From positions 40,035,053 to 40,095,052 of the forward strand of contig CM060732.1 in assembly GCA_030704615.1 (NCBI GenBank): a DNA stretch of 60,000 bases. The letters run 5' to 3'. The stretch comes from Takakia lepidozioides (lineage: Eukaryota > Streptophyta > Takakiopsida > Takakiales > Takakiaceae). Made by a program: the position numbers and the translations under genes. Below the pieces are notes generated by a model. The model was not told the DNA's origin. It worked only from the letters and a program-made list of their open reading frames with translations, and ran no database searches. Positions 1-10,429 of this stretch are shown in pieces (position 1 is the first letter of the stretch; each line of letters starts with the position of its first letter).

Positions 1-1141
1 ATTGGAATGTTGAGAAGCTGCATCATCATTGCATGATGTGGACGCACGGGCTGTGTAAGTTCTGCTACCACCATAGCTGGACAAAGATGTAACAAACTAA
101 CAGGGTGTACAGGGAGGCTGCAGTGTCATACACCCTTGTTGTGACTGCACCCTTGAACCTCCCAGCCTCTTGTTCTGCATTAGCTTCCAGCACACACAAC
201 CTCACCATGATGCACCTGTTGAGCCATTTCATTATCTGACTTGGATCAAGTGACAGAAGTACCATGACTGCAACATCATCGTGAACAGAATGAGAGCGAG
301 AGACACAATGACAACCTACCTACATGCCACTCTGTAAATTTGAACACGTTTATCTCAAGAGAAAGATCGCATGTAAAAGGGACATTTGAGAAAGTGTGGT
401 TGACAATGAGGTTTTCACGAGCAGGAGGATCAATTGCGTTGATGCGAGCTCATAGTCATTGCACATGGACCGAAACAAGAGCATGAACTCGAACATTCCA
501 TCGATAGAAACACTCTCGAGACTACGTGAGAGAGAAAGACCAAAGGGGTAGCTAGTCTGGGAGGGGCCTAGTAAGTCCATTTGACGAAGCCTTCAGATGG
601 AAGTAGACCAAAGTACAGTACCACCGTGGGCGACCGAGGACAGTGAGCGAAGATGACTTCCACAGAGGCCTACAGAGTACCTATTACGCAATTCATAGCT
701 ACTTGCAGTTGAAGAGAAATATCAGACCTAAGCGCTTGTGCAAGAAGCTACAGATCTTATATATACTTCTTGTCGATGTAACTTCAATGCCGAGATCAAC
801 CTGCTGCACGAGCATCTATCTGAATACAAGATCCAATCCGTATGGACGTCGTTCTTACTTCATTCCAGACTCTCCCTCTCTTTGAACGACGTTGGGTGAT
901 TGTCGGTCATCTATCTTACTCAAATGGGTTCGTTTGTAATCCACCGGCTGCTGCCACGCTTGACTCGTCGACCAACTTCCGGCACTCTCCCATTTGTTGC
1001 GTATGACTATAGCCAGCAGTGCCGGAATCCACACTTGCAGTCATTGAGATTTTCCAGCACGGCAGAGGACAGCTGCGAGGGATCCTGGGCCAGACCTTCA
1101 TCATGGCTGCAGAGTCTGAAGGGAGTGATGGTCAGATTCTG
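1..1141 (+). repeat. Duplicated promoter and first exon, copy 1 (direct repeat of 9269-10429)
   Basis: This block is nearly identical by eye to 9269-10429, in the same orientation, and may extend left of the window. It contains a copy of the presequence exon of the SEC-C gene: an ATG at 924 opens a reading frame beginning MGSFVIHRLLPRL, as in the intact gene. After 'GGGAGTGATG' (1130) copy 1 lacks 18 bases that copy 2 has, so the frame shifts and stops at 1199 without the splice donor. The two copies then diverge. Copy 1 therefore cannot supply the first exon of a normal SEC-C protein, although the duplicated promoter could still start transcription towards the oxygenase gene. Confidence 0.9.
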
Positions 1142-1199
1142 TCAAATTCGAAAAAAACTCTGGGCCCGATGCCTTGAAAATTATATTTTAATCAATTGA
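924..1199 (+). pseudogene. Truncated copy of the SEC-C gene presequence exon
   Basis: The first 70 or so codons match the first exon of the gene at 10194, apart from scattered substitutions such as H to Y in the AYDYSQQC stretch. An 18-base deletion after codon 70 changes the frame; a stop follows at 1199, and the donor site that ends the intact exon is absent. No downstream SEC-C exons follow; the next gene is a 2OG oxygenase on the same strand. It could still be transcribed as a leader, but there is no sign that it is translated into anything useful. Confidence 0.7.
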
Positions 1200-1579
1200 T
1201 TCAGTGGGATTGTGGGCCCAAAAGCTCTAGTCTTGGGCCCATGATTTCTTGGGCAGGGGCCTCTTGTAAAGTGTAAACCGGCCCTAAACGTAGCTTGCTT
1301 TTGCTTGGTTTGACAAATCCTTAAGTCAAACCTCATCCTTCACCAAATGACTGGTCTTGGGAGGCCCACAGCTGCTCCACGGGCATAGCATGTGGGTTTC
1401 ATGCCTGCGTAATGAAATTGAGGATTGTGATGTTGGGCCAAATGTAGTGACGTTGAGATTTAAAGGAATGGGTTGTCTCTTCCCTGGCTCCTTCCTTGAT
1501 GTCTAATACCTCGTGATTCTTCTCTCTCGTGAAGAAGCCTTGTAGAAGACTAATCTTTGGAGTGTTTGTGAATTGCACA

Positions 1580-4500
1580 ATGGCGGATGTGCTGATACCT
1601 GTACAATACTTGGTAGAGAATGGCCACCTGTGTGACGTTCCCAAAAGCTACATAATTCCGGAGGAAGACAGACCTTCGTGTGTGTCCATTGCTCCTGGAT
1701 CGAGCACCAGGGCTTCAGCTCAGATCCCAGTAATCGATCTGCAAGGGAGCGAAGGTGAGGGCCGTTGGCGCATCCTGGAAGAAATTAGAAAAGCTGGTGA
1801 AGAGTGGGGCTTCTTTCAGGTGGTCAATCACGGGATCCCTTCGTCTCTGATGAAGAGCCAGCTGCAAGTAACTGCGGAGTTCTTTCAGTTGCCACATGAC
1901 GAAAAAATGTTGTATGCGACGGACGAGATGCCTCGCCTGGGTGCACAAGGATATGGAAGCAAGATTGCATACTTCGAGGGGCTGGCATCAGATTGGGGAG
2001 ATCAGATTCAGCATGCTGCTCTACCTGTGTCTTCGCGGCGATACGAATTGTGGCCCACAAATCCTCCTGCTTACAGGTCAGTACAATATCGACTCGATCC
2101 TGTCAGCACATCATTCCCCTGTATGTGAATAAACAGTGCGACTGAAACTTTTGGAGTCTTCAGACCAGACAAGGTTGACTTCTTAGTACAGTGGTTGACA
2201 AACAAACTTAAGGATTCTAAAGCAATTCTCGGCTGGAATCGCCATTGTGGGGCACAAAATCTAGCAAATTCAAATTGCAACTGAAATAGGCTATGAATGC
2301 TATTTTTGTATCAGAGACGTATGTCTGTGAAATCCGGTTTCTACCACCAGAGTGCTCAGCGATTATGTACCTGATTAGCAAGGAGATGCCGGAAAGCAGC
2401 GGCATGCCCATGAAAACATCATTGATCTATGGAGGTTTGCCTTCACCACAGATGGATTTGGTGAGCTGTAAGTAGATCTGAACTTAGCCAGAGATGGCTG
2501 GTTGCATAAACACACAGACAGTGATTGCCAAACACAGAGACATTGATCGCCAGAATACTTCCATGTAGAAACTGGCAAGGGTTATTGGCCATAAATGCTT
2601 TACAATATGCTGGGTTGAGGAAAGATCATCATCCAATAGTCTGGGATATTTTGATATCAATGACTCGTACAGTGGCTCCTATATGTGGCAGCTTTGGCCG
2701 GAGTCCTGACTCTCTGACTCTCTGACTCTCTCTACACGGGGTAATTGTCCCCAAGCGGTCTGACGGACAATATACCCCTAAGTGTGCGGAGCCTGTGCGT
2801 CGTGTAACTGAAGGATTTGGTACCCTGAATGGTTTACCAATTCTCAAAGTTTACACAAGACGAGCAAAATCTACACATGGGGTAACTGTCCCCCCTTTGC
2901 AGAACGGTGGGCCGTCCAGGAGCAATCACAAGCTACCTAGACGACAAACAATTCACAGCAAAGGGCTGGCTTGCGGCTGGCCACTTTCAACTTCTCAGGG
3001 ATTACTAACCAAAGGAAACAACTCGAAGTGGGACAAGTCCTTCAGACTAATGAAATTCATATCTGTGCTGGGCAAGAAACATGGGAAACGTCGGATAAAC
3101 TGGTTGGAGATGTCAGTGGTTATAAATGGGCAGGTAGGATGTGTACTCTCAAGGCAGCCTCTGCCAAACGCGGTCAAAAAGGGGTTGGATTCTTTGTCCG
3201 TGATTTCACAATTATCAACAAGGGTTTGAGGTACGAGCATAGTATCTGGCTAAAACTGAATCTGAAGGGCGGCATGAGTACGAAGGACCTCTTTGTGGGT
3301 TGGGTGACTTCAATGCCCGGGTGGGCAAAGGGCTCCATCAGGATGATATCATTGGGCCTTTTGGTGAGGATGAGCTGAATTCTAATAGCAGACGGTTAAT
3401 TAACTGTCTGGAAGAGCTTCAGCTTTTGACCTTGAATAACAGGACAAGAGGTGACCAAGTGCAGTGGACTCGTGAGAAATCCCAAACTGGGGAACGTTCC
3501 ATTGTGGACTATATCATAATGGACAAAAATTTGTTTCCCCAGTGTGCCAATGTGTTGATCGACAGAACTGATATTGGTACCTCTGACCACTTCCTGGTTT
3601 GGACTGAGATCAAAAGGTGTTTTCCCAACACCAAGAGATCTGTGAAACGTTCGATTCGGAAGTGGCGCATAGAAAAATTCCATAATGAGGAGGTCAAGGC
3701 TGAGTACGTCCAGGCCTTGCAAGGGGCTCTCCCTCATTTTGTCCAATCACTCCAAGAACTTCAGTCTCGCTCTGACAACGCAAGAAATGAAGTCGAAAGA
3801 GCAGTGGACTCTTGGGAGAGTTTCGTCTCCTCCGTGGCTGACAAGATCATTGGGAGGAAACTAATTGTCTGCGGTAGAGCTGTTAATTGGTGGACCAATG
3901 AGATCAAACTCAAGATAGCTGAGAGACGAGCCCTCTATAAAGAGTGCTGCAATTTGAAAACCAACAGAGAATTGTGGGCGAGGTATTATCAGCTCCGGAA
4001 AGATATCAATCAGCTTGTTAGGTCTCAGAAGAAATTATACTGGGATAAGTTATACAGTGAAATAAACTCAAACCACCATGATAGTAATGACAAGAAATTC
4101 TGGTTGGCCCTTCAACGTTTGTACAAGCCTAAAAACGGTCAGCAAGTACAAGCGCTGAAGACTACTAAAGGTGCAGTGGTGACTTCATCGGTTGACATTG
4201 TCAAAACCTTTGAAAATCACTACAGTATCCTTGGCAGAACTTCTAGGTCTAACAGTGAGGGGTCTTCTGCTGAATGGAGGGACACAGTTGGAAAAACTGT
4301 TCCTATGATTCAAAACAGCCCTGGAGTATATTTCAATGGCTTATAACGCTCCCATTAGTTCTTCTGAGATTGTGGAAGCAATTGAACATTTAAATGGATA
4401 TAAAGCTGGTGGACCTGATGGTATTGTCAACGAGCTTATCAAGCACGGTGGTGATCCCATGATAGAGGCCCTAGTTCTCCTCTTTAACCTTATCTGGAAG

Positions 4501-7500
4501 ACTGAAATGATCCCCTTTCGCTGGCGACAGGGGGTCATTGTCAATCTATACAAGAAGGGTGACAGAGAAGAATCGGAGAACTACCGTGGCATCACGCTCC
4601 TCAATGCTGTTGGCAAGACATTCTGCAGAGTTATACGTATTCGTCTCGAGGTTGACCTGGAGTCTAGAGGTTGTTTCCACGAAGGCCAAGCTGGCTTTCG
4701 GCAAAGCTGTGTGGATCATATCTTCACTCTAAGCCAGATTATTCAGGGAAGGAAAAAAGAAGGGAAACCCACTTATGTTTTCTTCCTGGATGTCAAAAAG
4801 GCTTATGACACAGTGTGGAGAGATGGCCTATGGTTCCGCCTCTGGTCTTGTGGGATCAAGGGAAAGATGTGGAGAGTTGGCCACAACTTGTATGCTCACA
4901 CCAAAAGCTGTGTCACTGTTAACGGACAGAAGTCCAACTTCTTTGACATAGACCAAGGTGTAGCTCAAGGATGTACTCTCTCCCCTCTGCTCTTCAATGT
5001 TTTCATCAATCAACTCCTCGAGGATGTGGAAAGTGAAGGATTTGGGTTAAGGGTGGGTGATACCACAATACCAGCCCTTATGTTTGCGGATGACTTCGCA
5101 GGCATAGGGGAGACTCCAACCAATCTCCAGGAGTTGATTGATTGCGCGAAGAGATACTTTGATCTTTGGGGGCTAGAGGCTAATGTCAGCAAATGTGCAG
5201 TGGTAGCATTCAACGACAGAGGAGAGGGAGGAAGTGATCTTAAGTGGCAGTGGGGTAGCCAAGAGATCCCGGTCCTCCCCTCCTACACTTACCTGGGCGT
5301 TGAGTTTTCCTCCAATTGTAATTGGGATGCACATATCCGGAAAGTTGTTCAAACTGGCAAGGCCAAAGCTCTGGGGCTCACTAAATTTTTCCACTGCAGA
5401 GGGGTCAACTCTGAGGTTAAGAAAACCATGCTTTGTCGCGTTATTAGACCTGCCTTGGAGTACGGATCTGCTATATGGGTTGATAACTCCAACCAGGCTA
5501 AGTCTCTAGAATCCATTCAAGTGGGGGTGCTTAAGGAGTGTATGTCAGCATGCTCCAAAACAGCCAATGTGGCTGTTCGGGGTGAGTTTGGCATTCCATC
5601 CTTAAGCTCCCGACGAGATGAATTCAAGGTCAGATGGTGGGGTCAGCTGCAACATATGCCCAACACCAGATATCCTAAGTTAATCGACCCTATATCTTGG
5701 AAACAGGACCGCCCTGTCAAACAGGCTAAGTCCTGGCAGAAGAGAGTAGGAAAGATTCTCAAGGACCTGGACCTGGATCCGCAAGTCTTGACCCTGCTGG
5801 TTAAATCTGACTTAGAGGCTGTAGTGTCTGAAGCCATGTCTGTTGCCATGAGATTGTCTGATGAAAATGAAATTAGGCAGAGAACTTCCCTGAACTTGTT
5901 TCCAGTCAGTGACATGGGGGTGGACATCTTGGATGACCTCAAGGGTCTACCCACTCTCGGCACTAGACTGAAATTTAAACTCAGGGCAGGAAGCCTACCT
6001 TTGAACAGCAAACAGAAGGAGAGAGGAAAGGGAGAGTGCAATTGTCCGTTGTGTGGGCAATCTGAAGACAGTATTCATTTTCTGATACACTGTCCGGGGT
6101 TCTCTCACCAAAGAGACGCTCTCTTCAATTCTATCAAGGAAATTGTGCCTGTACCCCTGTTTACCAACTTTGAAAGTCTTGAGGCCGAGCCAAAAGCCCA
6201 GGCCCTCCTGAGGCCTAGTTTTTGGGCAAATCACACACAGCAGATTGATGCTTGTGTGAAGGGATTTCTAGAGGATATGTGGAAAACCCGGATTAATTCT
6301 TTATATGAAGGTAAGTCTTACTACCAACGTCAGCCCCTGACAGAGGTAGGTTCTGTTCCTTTTGTTCCCGCTCAAACTGGGCGCGGGGTCGATGGCCACA
6401 AGGCTACGGCAAACAACGTCTTATGAGTACAATCTGACTCTCTTTTGGGGTCTAGCTATTGGGCAAATCACACACATCAGATTGATGCTTGTGTGAAGGG
6501 ATTTCTGGAGGATATCTGAAAATCTCAGATCAACTGTTTATTCCAAGGTAAATCATACTACTGGTGTCAGCCCCTGACAAAGGTAGTTTCTGTCCCTTTA
6601 TGTTCCGTTCAAACTGGGCGCGGGGTCAATGGCCACAAGGCTACGGCAAACAATGTCTTATGAGTACAATCTCTGACTCCTAGAGTCTGCATTTTGATTG
6701 TTGTTGCGCAGTATTATGTCATTTATGAGTCTGATGATATGCAAAATGATTTGGCTGTGATCAATACTGCTGTAGGGAAACACAAGAGGAATTTATTGTG
6801 GAGGTGGATTTGCTAGTACAAAAACTTTTGGGACTGCTCTCGGAGAGCCTTGGATTGAGGCCTTCTTCTCTTGAAGATTCACTCGGTGACTACCTGCAAA
6901 GCCTCGTGGTGAACTACTATCCTGAGTGTCCTCAGCCAGATCTGGTTATGGGACTTCAAAAGCATTCAGACTTTGGTGGACTTACCCTACTTTTACAGGA
7001 CGGGACCCCTGGTCTGCAAGTGCATAAGGCCGGAGAGTGGATCACTATAGAGCCCATCGAAGATGCGTTCGTCGTCAACCTGGGTGATCAAATAGAGGTA
7101 TGATCTAATGACTCCCCATATCCTCTCTCTTGTCCTTGCTGCGGACCATCAAGAACATAGTCCCTGCACCTCTGATCACCAACTTTCAAAATCTCGAGGC
7201 TGAGCCTTGAGATGAGCTGAGTCTTATGACTACTCTCTTTTCCTTGCTGCCTCATGGAATCTGGGTGGCCAACAGCCTACTCCACCAGCTTCCACAGACC
7301 AGTCACAGTCAAGTTGTTGTTTGAGACCAGCTAGAGTCAAAGGCAAACTGGCAAAATAGAGTGGTTGTCTTGACAAAGGTATGACAGCTCCATGGAGGGA
7401 TGATGATCCAGTTCGAATTGATTATGACCACTGGGTTACAGGATGATGCATGTGTAGGCATTGTTTTAATCTTCAGAACTCTCTCTCTCTCCCTTGAGCA

Positions 7501-8635
7501 ATAGTCGCTCTTGGGCTGGTTGTGGCCCTTCTCTCTCTTTCTTGTTTCTTGCTTCCTCTTGTCCCATAAGCTCTTTGAGCGTTCTGCGGATGTTATAGAG
7601 TAGCATTTCACTCTCTCTGGTGTTTTATTTATTTCTTTCATATAGCTTTGTGGGCTGAGACCCCACAACTGGTTCTGGAGGGTTAATCTTCTGTGTAGAC
7701 TAGGCTTTGAAGGGTAGTTTGAGAGGAAGAGACGCAAGCGTAACTTATGGTGTCACCTCACCTCGAAGGGGTGCTGCCTTCCGCTTTGGAATGTGGACAC
7801 CGTCTAATGGCCGTAACTGGGGCAACGTGGTTGCCCAAGCCTCCCCCAGGACTCGAAAGTCTTCTGTTACCCACATGTTAAGTAACAGGTTGACCCAGTT
7901 ACCCCCCTTATTATAGCTGGGTTGGCTATAATGGGTGACATCCAACATACACCTTCAATCCATGACTACTTGTAAAGCGGCCTTGTGCCCTAACCATTTG
8001 GCCATCTTTTGGATGCTAGGTAGTTTCACACATGTGGTGGAATTGGGATTACAGCAACTGTACTGGAATTTAAAATCACTTCGTAGGAAACTGATGTAAG
8101 TCAGTAAATACATCAGACACAGCTCCCTGTAACTAGCATCCCAGCATGAGTGCCATGAAAATTTCTGGCTGTTTCCATACTCTCGTTCGTTGAACCATCA
8201 TAATATGCTGCTGGGGAGGGTTGATATTCAGTGAGTGCCTTGCAAGCAAGGGTATGTGATAGCCAAATGTCCGCAGGAATATGGTCTCTCTGTCCCTCAA
8301 AAGAGACACAGTGAATGTAGTCACTCAGTCACTCCCATCACTGTGGACAGTTTAATGTGTTCATTAATCCTCCTTTGGTGTGTCAGATTTTGACCAATGG
8401 GAGGTACCCAAGTGTGGAACACCGCGCATATGTGAACAGCTCAAAGCCCCGGATATCAATTGTTGCCTTCACCAACCCTGCACACGATGCTATCACAGCC
8501 CCCATCACTGAGCTGATTGATGACGCCCACCCTGCCTTGTACAAAGCCTGTACATTTGCAGAATACAGAAGATCTTGCTTTGCCCGCGGATGTGAGGGGA
8601 AAGCCCAACTCCAATCATTAAAAATCTCCACATGA
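1580..8635 (+). CDS. 2-oxoglutarate/Fe(II)-dependent dioxygenase, three exons
   Basis: This is a plant 2OG oxygenase of the DOXC type, a cytosolic enzyme family that hydroxylates or desaturates small molecules; the substrate cannot be read from sequence. Exons 1580-2076, 6776-7097 and 8387-8635 join in frame with GT-AG borders to give 355 residues, the usual family length. Exon 1 carries the N-terminal domain (IPVIDLQG, GFFQVVNHGIP). Exon 2 carries NYYPECPQPDLVMG and the first two iron ligands (H229, D231 in KHSDFGG). Exon 3 carries the third ligand (H285 in SVEHRAYV) and the 2OG-binding R295-x-S297 (KPRIS). All catalytic residues are present. Intron 1 (4.7 kb) contains a sense-strand LINE; intron 2 (1.3 kb) contains a LINE scrap and a SINE-like segment. 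Similarity to salicylate-hydroxylase-like or flavonoid-type enzymes is possible but not resolved. Confidence 0.9.
2735..6436 (+). mobile_element. LINE (non-LTR retrotransposon) inside oxygenase intron 1
   Basis: The element has an endonuclease/reverse-transcriptase ORF2 on the sense strand of the host gene and ends at the conserved tail CTTATGAGTACAATCTGACTC. The 5' boundary is uncertain. A short (CTGACTCT)n run at about 2706-2732 resembles the 3' tail and lies just before the apparent 5' end. No clear ORF1 is visible, and I could not define a target-site duplication. It lies wholly between the oxygenase splice sites, so it lengthens the intron without disrupting the protein. Confidence 0.85.
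2971..6426 (+). pseudogene. LINE ORF2: endonuclease plus reverse transcriptase, frameshifted
   Basis: The N-terminal endonuclease part (about 2971-3700) shows ATFNFSG, the GDFNARVG motif and the SDHFLVW motif, but an internal deletion and frameshift near 3275-3300 remove its middle. A second frameshift near 4330 separates it from the reverse-transcriptase frame (4336-6426). That frame shows KAGGPDGI, NYRGITLL, FLDVKKAYDTV (first catalytic Asp), QGVAQGCTLSPLLFN and FADDF (catalytic Asp pair). The C terminus has a zinc-finger-like CPLCG...HFLIHCPG module. The RT frame is long and clean, so the copy is fairly recent, but the damaged endonuclease makes it non-autonomous. Confidence 0.88.
6437..6672 (+). 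repeat. Second, tandem copy of the LINE 3' end
   Basis: About 230 bases repeat the last part of the LINE directly after its own 3' end. Shared stretches include TTGATGCTTGTGTGAAGGG, AACTGGGCGCGGGGTC and GGCCACAAGGCTACGGCAAA, again ending in TTATGAGTACAATC. This copy has an in-frame stop (GATATCTGA where the full copy reads GATATGTGG). It is either an older 5'-truncated insertion into which the longer LINE later inserted, or a tail duplication made at integration. Confidence 0.85.
7146..7245 (+). repeat. Third LINE 3'-end scrap, in oxygenase intron 2
   Basis: The stretch reading ACCAACTTTCAAAATCTCGA, followed closely by GGCTGAGCC, matches LINE positions 6160-6192 with several changes. It is followed by a decayed tail (GTCTTATGACTACTCTC). 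It lies just after the exon 2 donor site (7098). Confidence 0.7.
7741..8012 (-). repeat. Probable tRNA-derived SINE-like segment
   Basis: Read on the minus strand from about 8010, TGGCCAAATGGTTAGGGC resembles a tRNA A box, and GGATTGAAGG, about 40 bases on, resembles a degenerate B box. The following region contains self-complementary runs (GGGTAACTGGGTC; GGGCAACCACGTTGCCC). No poly-A tail or target duplication could be set. It lies in intron 2 of the oxygenase gene. Confidence 0.4.
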
Positions 8636-9007
8636 TTCTAGAGCTGGGGATCCATCTCCTCCCGCTCTTAGATGTTTGTGTGTATCGCACACCCTTGGTC
8701 TGATGTCATGATTTATGTATCTGTATGCCTTTCGTCCTATTGAGGTGATATATAACAGTGGGAAATAAATGATTTGATAGTGGGAAATAGTTGCTAAGTG
8801 CCTTCAATCTGTATAAACGATGACTTTTCTCTATGCTATCAAAAGTTGGCTCTTGTCAAGAGAGTTGTAAAGAACTGCCCTCACCAGTATAGTGTCCTGG
8901 TGCCTCATTATAGAGCTACAGCAAATGTTTCACCAAGAATGCACGAATCTGTAGAGGTTATGTGTGAGAAAGAAATAAAGGAACTTTGGCACTACATAGA
9001 GAGAGAG
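8636..9007. other. Oxygenase 3' flank, no gene seen
   Basis: This stretch should hold the 3' untranslated region and terminator of the oxygenase gene. AATAAA-type words occur near 8763. A 74-codon open frame at 8798-9022 has no recognisable features and runs into a LINE tail, so I do not call it a gene. Confidence 0.4.
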
Positions 9008-9052
9008 ACAATGTACTCATAAGATGTCGTTTGGCGTAGCCTTGTGGCCATC
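9008..9052 (-). repeat. LINE 3' terminal tail, opposite orientation
   Basis: On the minus strand this reads ATGGCCACAAGGCTACG and then CTTATGAGTAC, the last 40 or so bases of the LINE in intron 1. It is followed on that strand by a CT-rich tail. Only the tail is present; upstream of it lies a GA microsatellite rather than LINE body. It marks a severely 5'-truncated insertion or a tail hitch-hiking on another sequence. Confidence 0.7.
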
Positions 9053-9248
9053 ATAGAGAGAGAGAGAGAGAGAGAGGAATGAACTCAAATGAAATGGTAC
9101 TTTATAACGCCGGCGGAAAGCTCAAAGAGCTTATGGGACAAAATGGAAAAAAACATGAGGAAACAAAACCGGAGCCAAAAATCAGCTCAAAAGCAACTAC
9201 TGCTGAAGGGATTGTCTAAGGGTCAAGGAGAGAGAGAGAGAGAGTGAG
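9051..9248 (+). repeat. GA microsatellites flanking a 150-bp spacer
   Basis: (GA)n runs occur at about 9054-9076 and 9230-9246. The second sits just upstream of the second copy of the duplicated promoter and exon block. Confidence 0.8.
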
Positions 9249-9268
9249 AATTAGTTTTGTGTTGCACA

Positions 9269-10429
9269 ATTGGAATGTTGAGAAGCTGCATCATCATTGC
9301 ATGATGTGGACGCACGTGCTGTGTAAGTTCTGCTACCACCATAGCTGGACAAAGATGTAACAAACTAACAGGGTGTACAGGGAGGCTGCAGTGTCATACA
9401 CCCTTGTTGTGACTGCACCCTTGAACCTCCCAGCCTCTTGTTCTGCATTAGCTTCCAGCACACACAACCTCACCATGATGCACCTGTTGAGCCATTTCAT
9501 TATCTGACTTGGATCAAGTGACAGAAGTACCATGACTGCAACATCATCGTGAACAGAATGAGAGCGAGAGACACAATGACAACCTGCCTACATGCCACTC
9601 TGTAAATTTGAACACGTTTATCTCAAGAGAAAGATCGCATGTAAAAGGGACATTTGAGAAAATGTGGTTGACAATGAGGTTTTCACGAGCAGGAGGATCA
9701 ATTGCGTTGATGCGAGCTCATCATCATTGCACATGGACCGAAACAAGAGCATGAACTCGAACATTCCATCGATAGAAACACTCTCGAGACTACGTGAGAG
9801 AGAAAGAACAAAGGGGTAGCTAGTCTGGGAGGGGCCTAGTAAGTCCATTTGACGAAGCCTTCAGATGGAAGTAGACCAAAGTACAGTACCACCGTGGGCG
9901 ACCGAGGACAGTGAGCGTAGATGACTTCCACAGAGGCCTACAGAGTACCTATTTACGCAATTCATAGCTACTTGCAGTTGAAGAGAAATATCAGACCTAA
10001 GCGCTTGTGCAAGAAGCTACAGATCTTATACATACTTCTTGTCGATGTAACTTCAATGCCGAGATCAACCTGCTGCACGAGCATCTATCTGAATACAAGA
10101 TCCAATCCGTATGGACGTCGTTCTTACTTCATTCCAGACTCTCCCTCTCTATTGAACGAAGTTGGGTGATTGTCGTTCATCTCTCTTACTCAAATGGGTT
10201 CGTTTGTAATCCACCGGCTGCTGCCACGCTTGACTCGTCGACCAACTTCCGGCACTCTCCCATTTGTTGCGCATGACTATAGCCAGCAGTGCCGGAATCC
10301 ACACTTGCAGTCATTGAGGTTTTCCAGCACGGCAGAGGACAGCTGCGAGGGATCCTGGGCCAGACCTTCATCATGGCTGCAGAGTCTGAAGGGAGTGATG
10401 GGGGAAAAAACTCCTTTGTCAGATTCTGC
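9269..10429 (+). repeat. Duplicated promoter and first exon, copy 2
   Basis: This is the intact partner of 1-1141 (offset about 9,269 bases). It carries the region upstream of the SEC-C gene and most of its first exon. The two copies bracket the whole oxygenase gene. Because this copy keeps the splice donor and the downstream exons, it is the functional arrangement. Confidence 0.9.

Noticed and set aside
65-580. Small minus-strand open frames in the duplicated block (and their counterparts at 9333-9848)
   Set aside because: They are preserved in both copies only because the DNA is duplicated; nothing indicates translation.
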